DNA from: Benzoatithermus sp963720725
GTDB lineage: Bacteria > Pseudomonadota > Alphaproteobacteria > Geminicoccales > Geminicoccaceae
Reading direction: 5' to 3'
NCBI GenBank assembly: GCA_963720725.1
Contig: CAVRGN010000013.1
Coordinates: forward strand, 434,001 to 498,000
DNA: 64,000 nt
Below the pieces are notes generated by a model. The model was given only the letters and a program-made list of their open reading frames with translations. It did no database searches and had not been told where the DNA came from. Position numbers and translations under genes: made by a program. Each line of letters opens with the position of its first letter. The first letter of the stretch is position 1. Positions 17,386 through 26,761 of this stretch are shown piece after piece.

Positions 17386-18188
17386 CCTTGAGCCCGCCGC
17401 TGCGGCGCATCCGCGCCATGCTCTACCGCCACGCCTACCTGCTCCTGGGCTCCTGGCCGCGGCTGCTCGACCTCGTCTACTGGCCCACGGTGCAGATGAT
17501 CCTGTGGGGATTCATCACCCAGTTCCTGGTCGGCCAGTCGGGATGGGTGGCCCAGGCAGCGGGCGTCTTCCTCTCGGCGGTCCTGCTCTGGGACACGCTG
17601 TTCCGCGGTCAGCTCGGGGTGTCCTTGTGCTTCCTCGAGGAGATGTACGCCCGCCATCTCGGCCACCTGTTCGTCAGCCCCCTGCGCCCGGCCGAGCTGG
17701 TGATCGCCAACTTCATGGTCAGCCTGATGCGCGTGCTGATCGGCGTCGGCGGCGCTGCGATCCTCGCCGTCCCGATCTTCCACTTCTCGCTCATCGGTGC
17801 CCTGGGCTGGGCGCTGATCCCGTTCTTCGCCCTGATGATGCTGTTCGGCTGGGCGATCGGCCTGATCATCGCCGGGCTGGTGATCCGCCTTGGCCTGGGT
17901 GCCGAGAGCCTGGCCTGGGCCGCGATCTTCTTCATCCAGCCCTTCTCGGCGGTTTACTACCCGGTCGACACCCTGCCGGTCGCGGTGCGGTGGATCGCCT
18001 ATCTCCTGCCGTCCGCGCCGGTGTTCGAAGGCATGCGGGCGGTGCTGGTCGAGAATCGCTTCGACACGGCGCTGTTCGTGCAGGCATGCTGCGTTCTGGC
18101 GGTCTGGCTGCTCGTCGGCGGCGTCGCCTTCACGCTGCTGTTCCGGAGTGCTCGCCGCAAGGGGCTGCTGCTCCAATCCGGGGAGTAG
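17382..18188 (+). CDS. ABC-2 type transporter permease
   Basis: This 268-residue integral membrane protein has about six membrane segments and the ABC-2 features LDLVYWPTVQMILWGF at the start and FFIQPFSAVYYPVDTLP before the last helices. It starts with GTG overlapping the ATPase stop. With the ATPase it forms an exporter of the DrrB/NodJ type; the substrate is unknown. Confidence 0.87.
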   Translation: MTLSPPLRRIRAMLYRHAYLLLGSWPRLLDLVYWPTVQMILWGFITQFLVGQSGWVAQAAGVFLSAVLLWDTLFRGQLGVSLCFLEEMYARHLGHLFVSPLRPAELVIANFMVSLMRVLIGVGGAAILAVPIFHFSLIGALGWALIPFFALMMLFGWAIGLIIAGLVIRLGLGAESLAWAAIFFIQPFSAVYYPVDTLPVAVRWIAYLLPSAPVFEGMRAVLVENRFDTALFVQACCVLAVWLLVGGVAFTLLFRSARRKGLLLQSGE

Positions 18189-18193
18189 GGGAC

Positions 18194-18949
18194 ATGATTG
18201 ACCCTGGCCGCCGCGTGTCTACACACTCACTCGCGCGGTGCGCCTGGGAGCGGAGCTTGGGACGGGTGGACACTTGGCAGGTCGAGGCGCGGCGCACGCG
18301 GGCCGATGCGCTGCGCGACGATATCGCCGAGTCGATCGTCCGCGGTGAACTGGTGGCGGGGCAGCGGCTCGACGAGGTCTCGGTCGCCCAGCGCTACGCG
18401 GTGTCGCGCACGCCGGTCCGCGAGGCGCTCAAGCAGCTGGCGACCATGGATCTGGTCGTTCTCCGCCCCCACCGCGGCGCCGTGGTGGCGGGCCTGGATC
18501 AGGGCCGGCTGGTCGAGCTGTTCGAGGCCATGGAAGAGGTGGAGGCGATCTGCGCGCAACTGGCCGCGACCAAGATGCCGCGCGCCGACCGGGAGCTGTT
18601 CGAGGCGGTCTTCCTGCGTTGCGACGCGGCTCTGCTCTCCGGCGCCGGGCTCGAGCAGGTCCATGCGAGCAACATCGAGTTCCACAATGCGATCCACCAG
18701 GGTGCCCAGAACAGCTTCTTGGCCGAGGCGGCCTGGGTGCTGCGCCGCAAGCTGGCGCCGCTGTCGCGCGCCCAGTTCGGCCTGACCGACCGCCCGGCCG
18801 ATTCCGCGGCCGAGCATCGCGCCGTCTACGACGCCATCGTCGCCCGCCAGCCCGAAGCCGCCGCCGAGGCGATGCGTGCGCATATCCGCAGCATCGCCTG
18901 CGCCTTCGACCGGTGGCTCGGCGTCACCGCCAAGCGGCCGCTCGCTTAG
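18194..18949 (+). CDS. GntR-family transcriptional regulator, FCD subfamily
   Basis: The winged helix is clear (LRDDIAESIVRGELVAGQRLDEVSVAQRYAVSRTPVREALKQL), followed by an FCD effector domain with metal-type histidines (IEFHNAIHQ, AEHRAVYDAI, MRAHIRSIA). ATG 18194 has a good ribosome site (GGGAG, 8 bases away). A GTG at 18266 would give a more usual FCD N-terminus and leave the inverted repeat GTGTCTACACAC (18214-18225) as a possible operator. It lies between the ABC-2 operon and a hybrid kinase. FCD regulators bind ATTGnATnCAAT-like sites, so it is a candidate for the palindromes at 25.1 and 30.1 kb, without direct evidence. Confidence 0.88.
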   Translation: MIDPGRRVSTHSLARCAWERSLGRVDTWQVEARRTRADALRDDIAESIVRGELVAGQRLDEVSVAQRYAVSRTPVREALKQLATMDLVVLRPHRGAVVAGLDQGRLVELFEAMEEVEAICAQLAATKMPRADRELFEAVFLRCDAALLSGAGLEQVHASNIEFHNAIHQGAQNSFLAEAAWVLRRKLAPLSRAQFGLTDRPADSAAEHRAVYDAIVARQPEAAAEAMRAHIRSIACAFDRWLGVTAKRPLA

Positions 18950-18969
18950 CCGCGGGCGGGGCCGAAGCC

Positions 18970-21900
18970 ATGGCGCACACCGGCGCTTCGCCCAGCTTCG
19001 ACGGCACCGCCCGGGCCGCCGCGCTGTTCGCCAGCGGTGGCGCCATGGGTGCCGCCGTCGTCGCCCACGACTGGCGCAATTCACCCTTGGGTCCGATCGA
19101 CGACTGGCCGCAGAGCCTGAAGACCGCGGTCGGCATCATGCTGACCTCGCGCTACCAGATGTGGATGCTCTGGGGTCCGGAGCTCACCTTCTTCTGCAAC
19201 GACGCCTATCGCCCGACCCTGGGCGTGAAGGCCGATTGGGCCCTCGGGGCCCGCTCGGACCGCGTCTGGAGCGAGATCTGGGCCGAGATCTGGCCCCGCA
19301 TCGAAACCGTCATCACCACCGGCATCGCGACCTGGGACGAGGGGCTGCGGCTGTTCCTCGAGCGCAGCGGCTATGCCGAGGAAACCTACCACACCTTCTC
19401 CTACAGCCCCTTGCGCGACGATGCCGGCGCCATCGCCGGCATGCTGTGCGTGGTCAGCGAGGAGACCGAGCGCCTGATCGGCGAGCGGCGCCTGGCCACC
19501 CTGGGCGCGCTGGCCAGCGAGCTCGCGACCGTCCAGTCCGAGGCCCAGCTCGCCACCGCCATCGTCCGCGGGCTCGGCGGCAATGGCCGCGACCTGCCCT
19601 TCACCCTGGTCTACCTGTTCGACGAGCAGGGGCTGTCGGCCCGGCTGCTCGCCACCACCGGCATTCCCACCGGACATCCCGCGGCCCCGCCCGTGCTGCA
19701 GCTCGGCGATCCGTCGCTGCCCTGGCCGGCCGCGGAGCTGATGCTGACCGGCGCCGCCGTGACGGCGGAGGATCTCGCGGCCTGCGGCGAACTGCCGACG
19801 GGCCAGTGGGACGAACCCGCCCGGCAGGCGCTCTTGCGCCCGATCGCCCAGCCGGGCCAGGAGAGCCCGGCCGGCTTCCTCGTCACCGCGTTGAACCCGT
19901 TCCGCCCGCTCGATGCCGCCTATGCCCGCTTCATCGAGCTGATCGCGGGTCAGATCGCGGCCGGGCTCGCCAATGCCCAGGCCTACGATGCCGAACGCCG
20001 CCGCGCCGACGCGCTGGCCGAGCTCGATCGTGCCAAGACCGCGTTCTTCTCCAACGTCAGCCACGAATTCCGCACGCCGCTGACCTTGATGCTGAGCCCG
20101 CTCGAGGAGCTGCTCGGCCACTCGGCCCTATCCCTGCGCGCCGACGACCGGGCGCTGGTCGACACCGCGCACCGCAACGGGCTGCGCCTGCTCAAGCTGG
20201 TCAACACGCTGCTCGACTTCTCGCGCATCGAGGCGGGCCGGGTCGAGGCCAGCTTCGAGGCGGTCGATCTCGCGGCGTTGACCGCCGACCTCGCCTCCAG
20301 CTTTCGCTCGGCCATGGAGCGCGCCGGCCTCGCCTTCGTGATCGACGCCCAGCCGCTGCCGCAGCCGGTCTGTGTCGACCGCGAGATGTGGGAGAAGATC
20401 GTCCTCAACCTGCTCTCCAACGCCTTCAAGTTCACCTTTTCCGGCAGTGTCGTCGTGACGCTGGCACCTTCGGCCGACGGCAAGGCAGCCATGCTCACGG
20501 TCCGCGACACCGGCACCGGCATACCGGCGGACCAGCTGCCCCGGCTGTTCGAGCGCTTCCACCGGGTGGCGGGCGCCCGTGGCCGCAGCTTCGAGGGCAG
20601 CGGCATCGGGCTGGCCCTGGTCCAGGAGCTGGTCAAGCTCAACGGCGGCTCGATCGCGGTCGAGAGCACGCTCGGCAGCGGCAGCACCTTCACGGTCGTC
20701 CTGCCGTTCGGAACCGAGCATCTGCCCGCCGATCGCCTCGCCAGGGCGGCGGGCGAGCGGCCGGCGCCGATGCGGGCCGAGGCCTATGTGGCCGAGGCGC
20801 TGCGGTGGCTGCCGGACGCGGACGAGGCTCCGATCGAGGGCATGATCGACCCGCCCGAGCGCGCGCTCGGGTCCAGGCCGAGCGGGGAGGGCGGACGGAT
20901 CCTGCTGGCGGACGACAATGCCGACATGCGCGGCTATGTCCGCCGCCTGCTCCTCGGCCAGGGCTACGAGGTCGAGGCGGTGGGCGACGGCGAGGCGGCA
21001 CTCGCGGCGGCGCGGCGCCAGCCGCCCGACCTCGTCCTCACCGACGTGATGATGCCCGGCCTCGACGGCTTCGGCCTGCTGCGCGCGCTGCGCGGCGACC
21101 CCGCCCTGCGGAACCTGCCCATCGTCCTGCTTTCCGCCCGGGCCGGCGAGGAGGCCCGGGTCGAGGGTGTCGACGCCGGTGCGGACGACTACCTGACCAA
21201 GCCGTTCTCGACCCGAGAGCTCCTGGCCAGGATCGGCGCCAACCTCGCCATGTCCCGCATCCGCCGCGAGGCGATCCGCAGCCTGAGCGAGATCAACGAG
21301 AACCTGGAGGAGCGGGTCGCCGCGCGGACCCGCGAGCGCGACAACATCTGGCGCCTCTCGCGCGAGCTGATGTTCGTGGCCATGCCCGACTCGGTGGCGA
21401 TCTCGCTGAACCCGGCTTGGCAGACCCTGCTCGGCTGGGAGGTGCCGGCACTCATCGGCAGCCGGCTGATCGAGCTGTTCCATGCCGAGGACCGCCCAGC
21501 GGTCCGGGCCGTCCTGGCGCCGCTGGCGGCGGGCGGGTCGGCCGCGCGCTTCGAGAGCCGGCTGCGTCATCGCGACGGCACCTACCGCTGGATCGACTGG
21601 ACCGTCGTGCCGGAGGCGGAGGCCTATTACGGCGTCGGCCGGGACGTGACGGAGGCCAGGGTGACCGAGGAGCGCCTGCGGCAGGCGCAGAAGATGGAGA
21701 CCATCGGCCAGCTCACCGGCGGCGTGGCCCACGATTTCAACAATCTGCTGACGGTGGTGATCGGCAACCTCGAGACCGTGCAGCGCAACGTCGACGGGCT
21801 GCTGGTCGAATCCGCGGGCTCACGGGTCAGGCGCGCGGCGGACAACGCCATGCGCGGCGCCCAGCGCGCGGCGGCTTTGACCCAGCGCCTGCTGGCCTTC

Positions 21901-23229
21901 GCGCGCCGCCAGCCCCTCGACCCCAAGCCGCTCAACGTCAACCGGCTCGTGAGCGGCATGTCCGAGCTGATCAACCGCACCCTGGGCGAGCACATCGAGG
22001 TCGAGACCGTGCTCGGCGGCGGCCTGTGGTGGACGCTGGCCGACCCCAACGAGCTGGAGAACGCGCTGCTCAATCTCGCCGTCAACGCGCGCGACGCGAT
22101 GCCGGAGGGCGGCAAACTGACGATCGAGACCGCCAACGCCCATCTCGACGATCGCTATGCCCTGGGCCAGATCGAGATCCTGCCCGGGCAGTACGTCAAC
22201 ATTTCGGTCAGCGACACCGGGTCGGGCATGACGCCCGAGACCATCGCCCAGGCCTTCGAGCCCTTCTTCACCACCAAGGACGCGGGCCACGGCACCGGGC
22301 TCGGGCTCTCGCAGGTCTACGGCTTCGTGAAGCAGAGCGGCGGGCACGTGAAGCTCTATTCCGAGCTCGGCCAGGGCACCACGGTGAAGATCTACCTGCC
22401 CCGGCATCTCGCGGGGGCGGACGAGGTGGTGAGCCAGCCGGACGAGGAGGCGCTGCCGCATGGCGACGCCGCCGAACTCGTCCTCCTGGTCGAGGACGAT
22501 GCCGACGTGCGGGGGTACTCCGCCGAGCTCGTGCGCGAACTGGGCTACCGCGTGCTGGAGGCCGGCACCGGCGCCGCGGCCCTGCTGCTGCTGCAACGCC
22601 ATCCGACGGTGCGGCTGCTGTTCACCGATGTCGGGTTGCCGGGCGGCATGAACGGCCGTCAGCTCGCCGAGGCGGCGCAGGCGCTGCGTCCGGACCTGCC
22701 GGTCCTGTTCACCACCGGCTACGCCCGCAACGCCATCGTCCATGGCGGGCGCCTCGATCCCGGCGTCCAGCTGATCACCAAGCCCTACGATCGGCAGGCC
22801 CTGGCGGCGCGGCTGCGCGAGGTGCTGGACAGCGCGGCGCCGCCGACGCGGATCCTGCTCGTCGAGGACGAGGCGCTGGTGCGCATGGTGGCGGCCGACA
22901 TCCTCAACGATGTCGGCCTCGAGGTCGCGGAGGCAGCCACGATGGGCGAGGCCCTCCAGGCGCTAGGCGAGGTCGGTGGCTGGGCCGCGGCGATCTTGGA
23001 CTTCACCCTGCCGGACGGCTCGGCGGCCGAGCTGGCGCACCGTCTGCGCGAGATCTGCCCCGGGCTGCCGCTGCTCATCGCCAGCGGCCATGTCGAGGCC
23101 GATCTGCGACGCCACTTTACCGCTCTCGATGGGGTGGTCTATGTCGAGAAGCCCTACGAGAGCCGCGCCCTGACCGACGCGTTGCGGCAGCTCGGGGTGC
23201 GGATCAGCGCCCTGCCGCTTGAGTCGTGA
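18970..23229 (+). CDS. Hybrid sensor histidine kinase with two kinase modules and three receiver domains
   Basis: This 1419-residue protein has no membrane segment. Order: PAS-like N-terminus (about 40-160), GAF-like region (about 180-340), HisKA with phospho-His365 (SNVSHEFRTPL) and HATPase (to about 590), receiver 1 (Asp692, LTDVMMPG), and a coiled linker. Then come a PAS domain (about 795-895), a second kinase with His921 (GGVAHDFNNLL) and HATPase with EPFFTTKDAGHGTGLGLS, receiver 2 (Asp1220, FTDVGLPGG) and receiver 3 (Asp1344, ILDFTLPDG). All phospho-acceptor residues are present. The output is unknown, as no DNA-binding domain is seen. Its 3' end overlaps the convergent atzF by 26 bases. 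Confidence 0.92.
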   Translation: MAHTGASPSFDGTARAAALFASGGAMGAAVVAHDWRNSPLGPIDDWPQSLKTAVGIMLTSRYQMWMLWGPELTFFCNDAYRPTLGVKADWALGARSDRVWSEIWAEIWPRIETVITTGIATWDEGLRLFLERSGYAEETYHTFSYSPLRDDAGAIAGMLCVVSEETERLIGERRLATLGALASELATVQSEAQLATAIVRGLGGNGRDLPFTLVYLFDEQGLSARLLATTGIPTGHPAAPPVLQLGDPSLPWPAAELMLTGAAVTAEDLAACGELPTGQWDEPARQALLRPIAQPGQESPAGFLVTALNPFRPLDAAYARFIELIAGQIAAGLANAQAYDAERRRADALAELDRAKTAFFSNVSHEFRTPLTLMLSPLEELLGHSALSLRADDRALVDTAHRNGLRLLKLVNTLLDFSRIEAGRVEASFEAVDLAALTADLASSFRSAMERAGLAFVIDAQPLPQPVCVDREMWEKIVLNLLSNAFKFTFSGSVVVTLAPSADGKAAMLTVRDTGTGIPADQLPRLFERFHRVAGARGRSFEGSGIGLALVQELVKLNGGSIAVESTLGSGSTFTVVLPFGTEHLPADRLARAAGERPAPMRAEAYVAEALRWLPDADEAPIEGMIDPPERALGSRPSGEGGRILLADDNADMRGYVRRLLLGQGYEVEAVGDGEAALAAARRQPPDLVLTDVMMPGLDGFGLLRALRGDPALRNLPIVLLSARAGEEARVEGVDAGADDYLTKPFSTRELLARIGANLAMSRIRREAIRSLSEINENLEERVAARTRERDNIWRLSRELMFVAMPDSVAISLNPAWQTLLGWEVPALIGSRLIELFHAEDRPAVRAVLAPLAAGGSAARFESRLRHRDGTYRWIDWTVVPEAEAYYGVGRDVTEARVTEERLRQAQKMETIGQLTGGVAHDFNNLLTVVIGNLETVQRNVDGLLVESAGSRVRRAADNAMRGAQRAAALTQRLLAFARRQPLDPKPLNVNRLVSGMSELINRTLGEHIEVETVLGGGLWWTLADPNELENALLNLAVNARDAMPEGGKLTIETANAHLDDRYALGQIEILPGQYVNISVSDTGSGMTPETIAQAFEPFFTTKDAGHGTGLGLSQVYGFVKQSGGHVKLYSELGQGTTVKIYLPRHLAGADEVVSQPDEEALPHGDAAELVLLVEDDADVRGYSAELVRELGYRVLEAGTGAAALLLLQRHPTVRLLFTDVGLPGGMNGRQLAEAAQALRPDLPVLFTTGYARNAIVHGGRLDPGVQLITKPYDRQALAARLREVLDSAAPPTRILLVEDEALVRMVAADILNDVGLEVAEAATMGEALQALGEVGGWAAAILDFTLPDGSAAELAHRLREICPGLPLLIASGHVEADLRRHFTALDGVVYVEKPYESRALTDALRQLGVRISALPLES

Positions 23230-25015
23230 GGTAGGCCCGCCAGCCGCCATGGGCGGTAATCTCGCCTTGCGCGTCGACGGCGTGATCCTCGCACAGGAAG
23301 CCCTTGACCCGGCTGCCGTCGGCCAGCTCCACGGTGCCGATGGCCAGCGGCGCCGGCACGCGCGCCACCAGCGCGCCGAACGTTTCGACCGGCAGCGCCC
23401 AGACCTCGACCTCGATGCCGTCGCCGGTGGCACCCTCGCCGCGGACCATGCCGGGCTTGGGCGGCTGGGCATCGGCCAGGGCATAGAGACGGTAGCAGAC
23501 CGCCGTGCGCGTCGTGCGCAGGAGCCGCCCTTTGGCGCCGACCAGCTCGTGGTTGAGCGGCTCGCCGGACAGATGGGCGCCGACCACCGCGAGCTCGACC
23601 TCGTCGCAAGACGGTGCCGCCAGATCCGCTTCGTCCGGCAGGCTCGTGCCCGTCGCACCCAGGGTCAGGCCGAGTGCCCGCTGCCAGGCCTGGCCGAGGC
23701 CGGCAAGCATCCGGTCGCTCCAGGCGGGCGCCATCAGGGTGACGCCCTGCGGCATGCCGTCGGGGCGGAAGCCGGCCGGCAAGGCCAGGGCGCACAGGTC
23801 CAGGAGGTTGACGAAGTTGGTGTAGGTCCCCAGGCGGCTGTTGAGCAGGATGGGCTCGGCCGCCAATTCGTCGACCCGGTAGATCGTGGGCGTGGTCGGT
23901 AGCAGGAGGACGTCGATCCGCTCCCAGACCGGGAGGGTGGCGCGCAGGAGCTCGGCCAGCCGGTACTGGCCCGCGAAGGCGTCGATGGCGCTGTAGCGCC
24001 GTCCGGTCTCGATCACCGCCCGGGTCGCGGGCCAGAACGCATCGGGGTGGGCGGTGAGGAACTCGCCGACCGCGGCCGTGCGCTCGGCGACCCACGGGCC
24101 GGCATAGAGCAGCTCGGCGGTGGCCAGGAACGGCGCGAGGTCGATCTCGATCAGCTCCGCCCCGAGCGTTTCCGCCCGTGCCAGCGCCCGGTCGTACAGC
24201 GCCGCCGCCGCCGCGTCGCCGAAGAACTGGCGCTGGTGGGGCGGCGGCACGCCCGCCCGCAGGCCCGCGAAGCCGCGCAGCGGTGCCTGCGGGGCCGTGC
24301 GCGAGAACGGGTCGGCGGCGTCGAACCCGCCGGCGATCGCCAGCACCGTGTCGGCATCGGCCGCGGTGAGCGCGAAGATCGAGATGCAGTCCAAGGAGCG
24401 GCAGGCCGGGACCAGTCCCCTGGTCGGGATCATCCCCTTGGTCGGCTTCAGCCCGACGATGTTGGTGAACGCCGCCGGCACCCGGCCCGAGCCCGCCGTG
24501 TCGGTGCCGAGCGCGAAGCTCACCAGGCCGGCCGCGACCGCCACTCCCGAGCCCGAGCTCGAGCCGCCGGGAATGTAGCCGGCATCGAACGGGTTGCGCG
24601 CCACGCCATAGGGGGTACGCACGCCGACCAGCCCGGTGGCGAACTGGTCGAGATTGGTCTTGCCGACCAGGATGGCGCCCGCCGCGACCAGCCGCTCGAC
24701 CGCCGTCGCCGAGCCGGACGGCGTGTAGGCGAACTCCGGGCAGGCGGCGGTCGTCGGCAAGCCGGCGACGTCGATATTGTCCTTGACCGCGAACGGCACG
24801 CCCCAGAGCGGGCCGCGCATGTCCTCGGGCATCGCCGCGAGCTGGGCCGCCCGCGCCCGCAGCGCACCCTCCGGCACGCGGGAGATCCAAACCGAGTCGT
24901 CGTCGCTGGCGGTCAGGCGCGGCAGCAGGGCCTCGACCAGGTCCGCGGGCGACCATCGGCCGCCGGCATAGAGCGCCTGGAGCCTCGTCAGGTCGAGTGG
25001 AAGATCTTCGCTCAT
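23204..25015 (-). CDS. atzF: Allophanate hydrolase
   Basis: AtzF hydrolyses allophanate to ammonia and CO2, the last step of biuret, urea-carboxylate and cyanurate breakdown. The 603-residue protein has an amidase-signature domain with the Ser-cisSer-Lys triad: Lys78 (FAVKDNID), the cis-serine in GGSSSGSG (152-156) and nucleophile Ser176 (DTAGSGRVPAA). A C-terminal allophanate-hydrolase domain (about 460-603, LAVVGAHLSGEPLNHELV) follows. ATG 25015 lies 12 bases after AGGAG; an in-frame GTG at 25027 is less likely. It is divergent from atzG, with a shared palindrome and sigma-54-type site between them. Confidence 0.93.
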   Translation of the reverse strand: MSEDLPLDLTRLQALYAGGRWSPADLVEALLPRLTASDDDSVWISRVPEGALRARAAQLAAMPEDMRGPLWGVPFAVKDNIDVAGLPTTAACPEFAYTPSGSATAVERLVAAGAILVGKTNLDQFATGLVGVRTPYGVARNPFDAGYIPGGSSSGSGVAVAAGLVSFALGTDTAGSGRVPAAFTNIVGLKPTKGMIPTRGLVPACRSLDCISIFALTAADADTVLAIAGGFDAADPFSRTAPQAPLRGFAGLRAGVPPPHQRQFFGDAAAAALYDRALARAETLGAELIEIDLAPFLATAELLYAGPWVAERTAAVGEFLTAHPDAFWPATRAVIETGRRYSAIDAFAGQYRLAELLRATLPVWERIDVLLLPTTPTIYRVDELAAEPILLNSRLGTYTNFVNLLDLCALALPAGFRPDGMPQGVTLMAPAWSDRMLAGLGQAWQRALGLTLGATGTSLPDEADLAAPSCDEVELAVVGAHLSGEPLNHELVGAKGRLLRTTRTAVCYRLYALADAQPPKPGMVRGEGATGDGIEVEVWALPVETFGALVARVPAPLAIGTVELADGSRVKGFLCEDHAVDAQGEITAHGGWRAYLTTQAAGR

Positions 25016-25080
25016 GCTCGCGGCCACCTCCTGGCGGTCTCTTGGGCGTCTCGCCGTGCGGACGCCCTACGCCAGGGAGG

Positions 25081-25094
25081 CATTGCATGCAATG
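25081..25094. promoter_or_regulatory. Palindromic operator shared with the importer operon (site 1)
   Basis: CATTGCATGCAATG is a perfect 14-base palindrome midway between divergent atzF and atzG. Its 12-base core ATTGCATGCAAT recurs exactly at 30095-30106. The form ATTGnATnCAAT resembles GntR/FCD operators; I recall ATTGGATCCAAT for VanR of Caulobacter. Confidence 0.7.
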
Positions 25095-25111
25095 ATCGCG
25101 CCGCCCCGAAC

Positions 25112-25126
25112 TGGCACGGCCCTTGC
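25112..25126 (+). promoter_or_regulatory. Sigma-54 (RpoN) -24/-12 promoter of atzG
   Basis: TGGCACGGCCCTTGC matches the RpoN consensus TGGCACG-N4-TTGC exactly. It predicts a start near 25137, about 20 bases before the atzG ATG. The complementary strand (TGGCAAG-N4-GTGC) is a weaker match pointing towards atzF. Confidence 0.8.
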
Positions 25127-25157
25127 CAACGGCTGGGCGAGCCCCGAGGAGTGCCCC

Positions 25158-25373
25158 ATGGCCGAGAACCCCGACCCGCCGCCCTTCGATCCGGAAGCCT
25201 ATGTCGAGCAGGCGAGCCGACTGGTCGGCCTGACCGTGGCCGAGCCCTTCCGTCCCGGCGTCGTCGCCAATATCGGGCTGATCGCCCGCATGGCCGATCT
25301 GGTCATGGGCCTGCCCATGCCGGTCGAGCAGGAGCCGGCGCCGGTCTTCGAGCCGCGGGGGCGGCGGTCATGA
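25158..25373 (+). CDS. atzG: AtzG-like small subunit of carboxybiuret hydrolase
   Basis: The 71-residue protein (FDPEAYVEQASRLVGLTVAEPFRPGVVANIGLIARMADLVM) matches the DUF4089/AtzG family, small helical partners of the amidase AtzE related to GatC. AtzG stabilises AtzE. Its short length is normal. The ATG at 25158 follows CGAGGAG, and the stop overlaps the atzE start by four bases. It is first in the atzG-atzE-atzH operon, behind a sigma-54 promoter. Confidence 0.85.
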   Translation: MAENPDPPPFDPEAYVEQASRLVGLTVAEPFRPGVVANIGLIARMADLVMGLPMPVEQEPAPVFEPRGRRS

Positions 25374-26756
25374 CGGATCCGTTCGCCAGCGCCGTCGCCA
25401 CCGCCGCCGCGATCCGCGCCGGCTCCGTCTCCGCGGTGGAGGTCGCGCGGGCGACGCTCGACCGGATCGCCGTCGAGGATGGGCGGCTCAACAGCTTCAC
25501 CACGGTCACGGCCGAGCGCGCGCTGGCCGAGGCGGCCGCGGTCGACGCCGCCCGTGCCCGCGGCGAGGAGCCTGCCGCCGCTGGCGGGCGTGCCCTATGC
25601 CGTGAAGAACCTGTTCGACCTCGAGGGCGTGGTCACGGTCGCCGGTTCCAAGATCGAGCGCGACCAGCCGCCCGCCGCCGCCGACGCCTTCCTGGTCGGC
25701 CGGATGCGTGCCGCCGGCGCCGTGTGCGTCGGTGCCCTCAACATGGACGAGTACGCCTACGGCTTCACCACCGAGAACGCCCATGACGGGCCCTGCCACA
25801 ATCCGCATGATCCGGAGCGGTCGGCCGGCGGCTCCTCCGGCGGCTGCGGTGCCGCGGTGGCCGGCGGGCTGGTCCCGCTGTCCCTGGGCAGCGACACCAA
25901 CGGCTCGATCCGGGTGCCGGCCAGCTTATGCGGGATCTTCGGACTGAAGCCGACCTATGGGCGGCTGGCGCGCACCCGCACCTATCCCTTCGTCGCCAGC
26001 CTCGACCATCTGGGGCCGTTCGCCCGCGACGTGGCCGATCTCGCCGCGGCCTGGGATGCGCTGCAGGGCGGCGATCCGGAGGACCCCGCCCAGGGCGACT
26101 GGCCCGTGGAGCCCGCCACGCCCGTGCTGGAGCAGGGCATCGACGGCGCCCGCATCGCCGTCGCCGACGGCTATTTCGCCCGCAACGGCCAGCCGGAGGC
26201 GTTCGCCGGGGTGGCAGCGGTGACCGAGGCGCTGGGCGTGAGCCGCCGCGTGACCGTGCCCGAGGCAGCCCGCGCCCGGGCCGCGGCCTTCCTGATCACG
26301 GCATCCGAGGGTGCGAACCTGCACCTGCCCGACCTGCGGGTGCGGCCGCAGGATTTCGATCCCGGCACGCGCGACCGGCTGCTCGCCGGCGCCCTGGTGC
26401 CCGGGACCTGGGTCGTCCAGGCGCAACGGCTGCGGGCGTGGTTCCGCGCCCGGATGCTGGCGCTGTTCGAGGAGGTCGACGTGATCCTGGCGCCGGCCAC
26501 GCCCTACGTCGCCCCGAAGCTGGGCCAGCAGACGATCGAGGTCGACGGCGAGGTGCTCCCGGTCCGGCCGATGCTGGGCGTGTTCACCCAGCCGATCTCG
26601 TTCGTCGGCCTGCCGGTCCTGGCCGTGCCGGTGCCGCTGCCGGGCGGCCTGCCGATCGGCGTGCAGCTGATCGGGGCACCGGGCAGCGAGAGCCTGCTGT
26701 TTCGCGTCGCCGCCACCCTGGAGCGGTCGGGTGCCGTGCGGGCGCCACGGCCGTGA
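25370..26756 (+). pseudogene. atzE: 1-Carboxybiuret hydrolase catalytic subunit AtzE (single frameshift)
   Basis: AtzE deaminates 1-carboxybiuret in the biuret/cyanurate pathway. The N-terminal 65 or so codons start at ATG 25370 (MTDPFASAVATAAAIRAG). Near base 25570 the frame shifts by one base, and the rest continues in the next frame from LPPLAGVPYAVKNLFDLEG. The amidase triad is intact: Lys in PYAVKN, cis-Ser in GGSSGGCG and nucleophile in SDTNGSIRVPAS. Removing one base gives a normal 461-residue protein, so an inserted base (error or fresh mutation) is likely. Flanking atzG and atzH are intact. Confidence 0.87.
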
Positions 26757-26761
26757 CCGCC

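Noticed and set aside
18971..23222. Alternative long plus-strand frame over the hybrid kinase
   Set aside because: Arg/Pro/Gly-rich shadow frame without motifs; the kinase frame has all catalytic residues.
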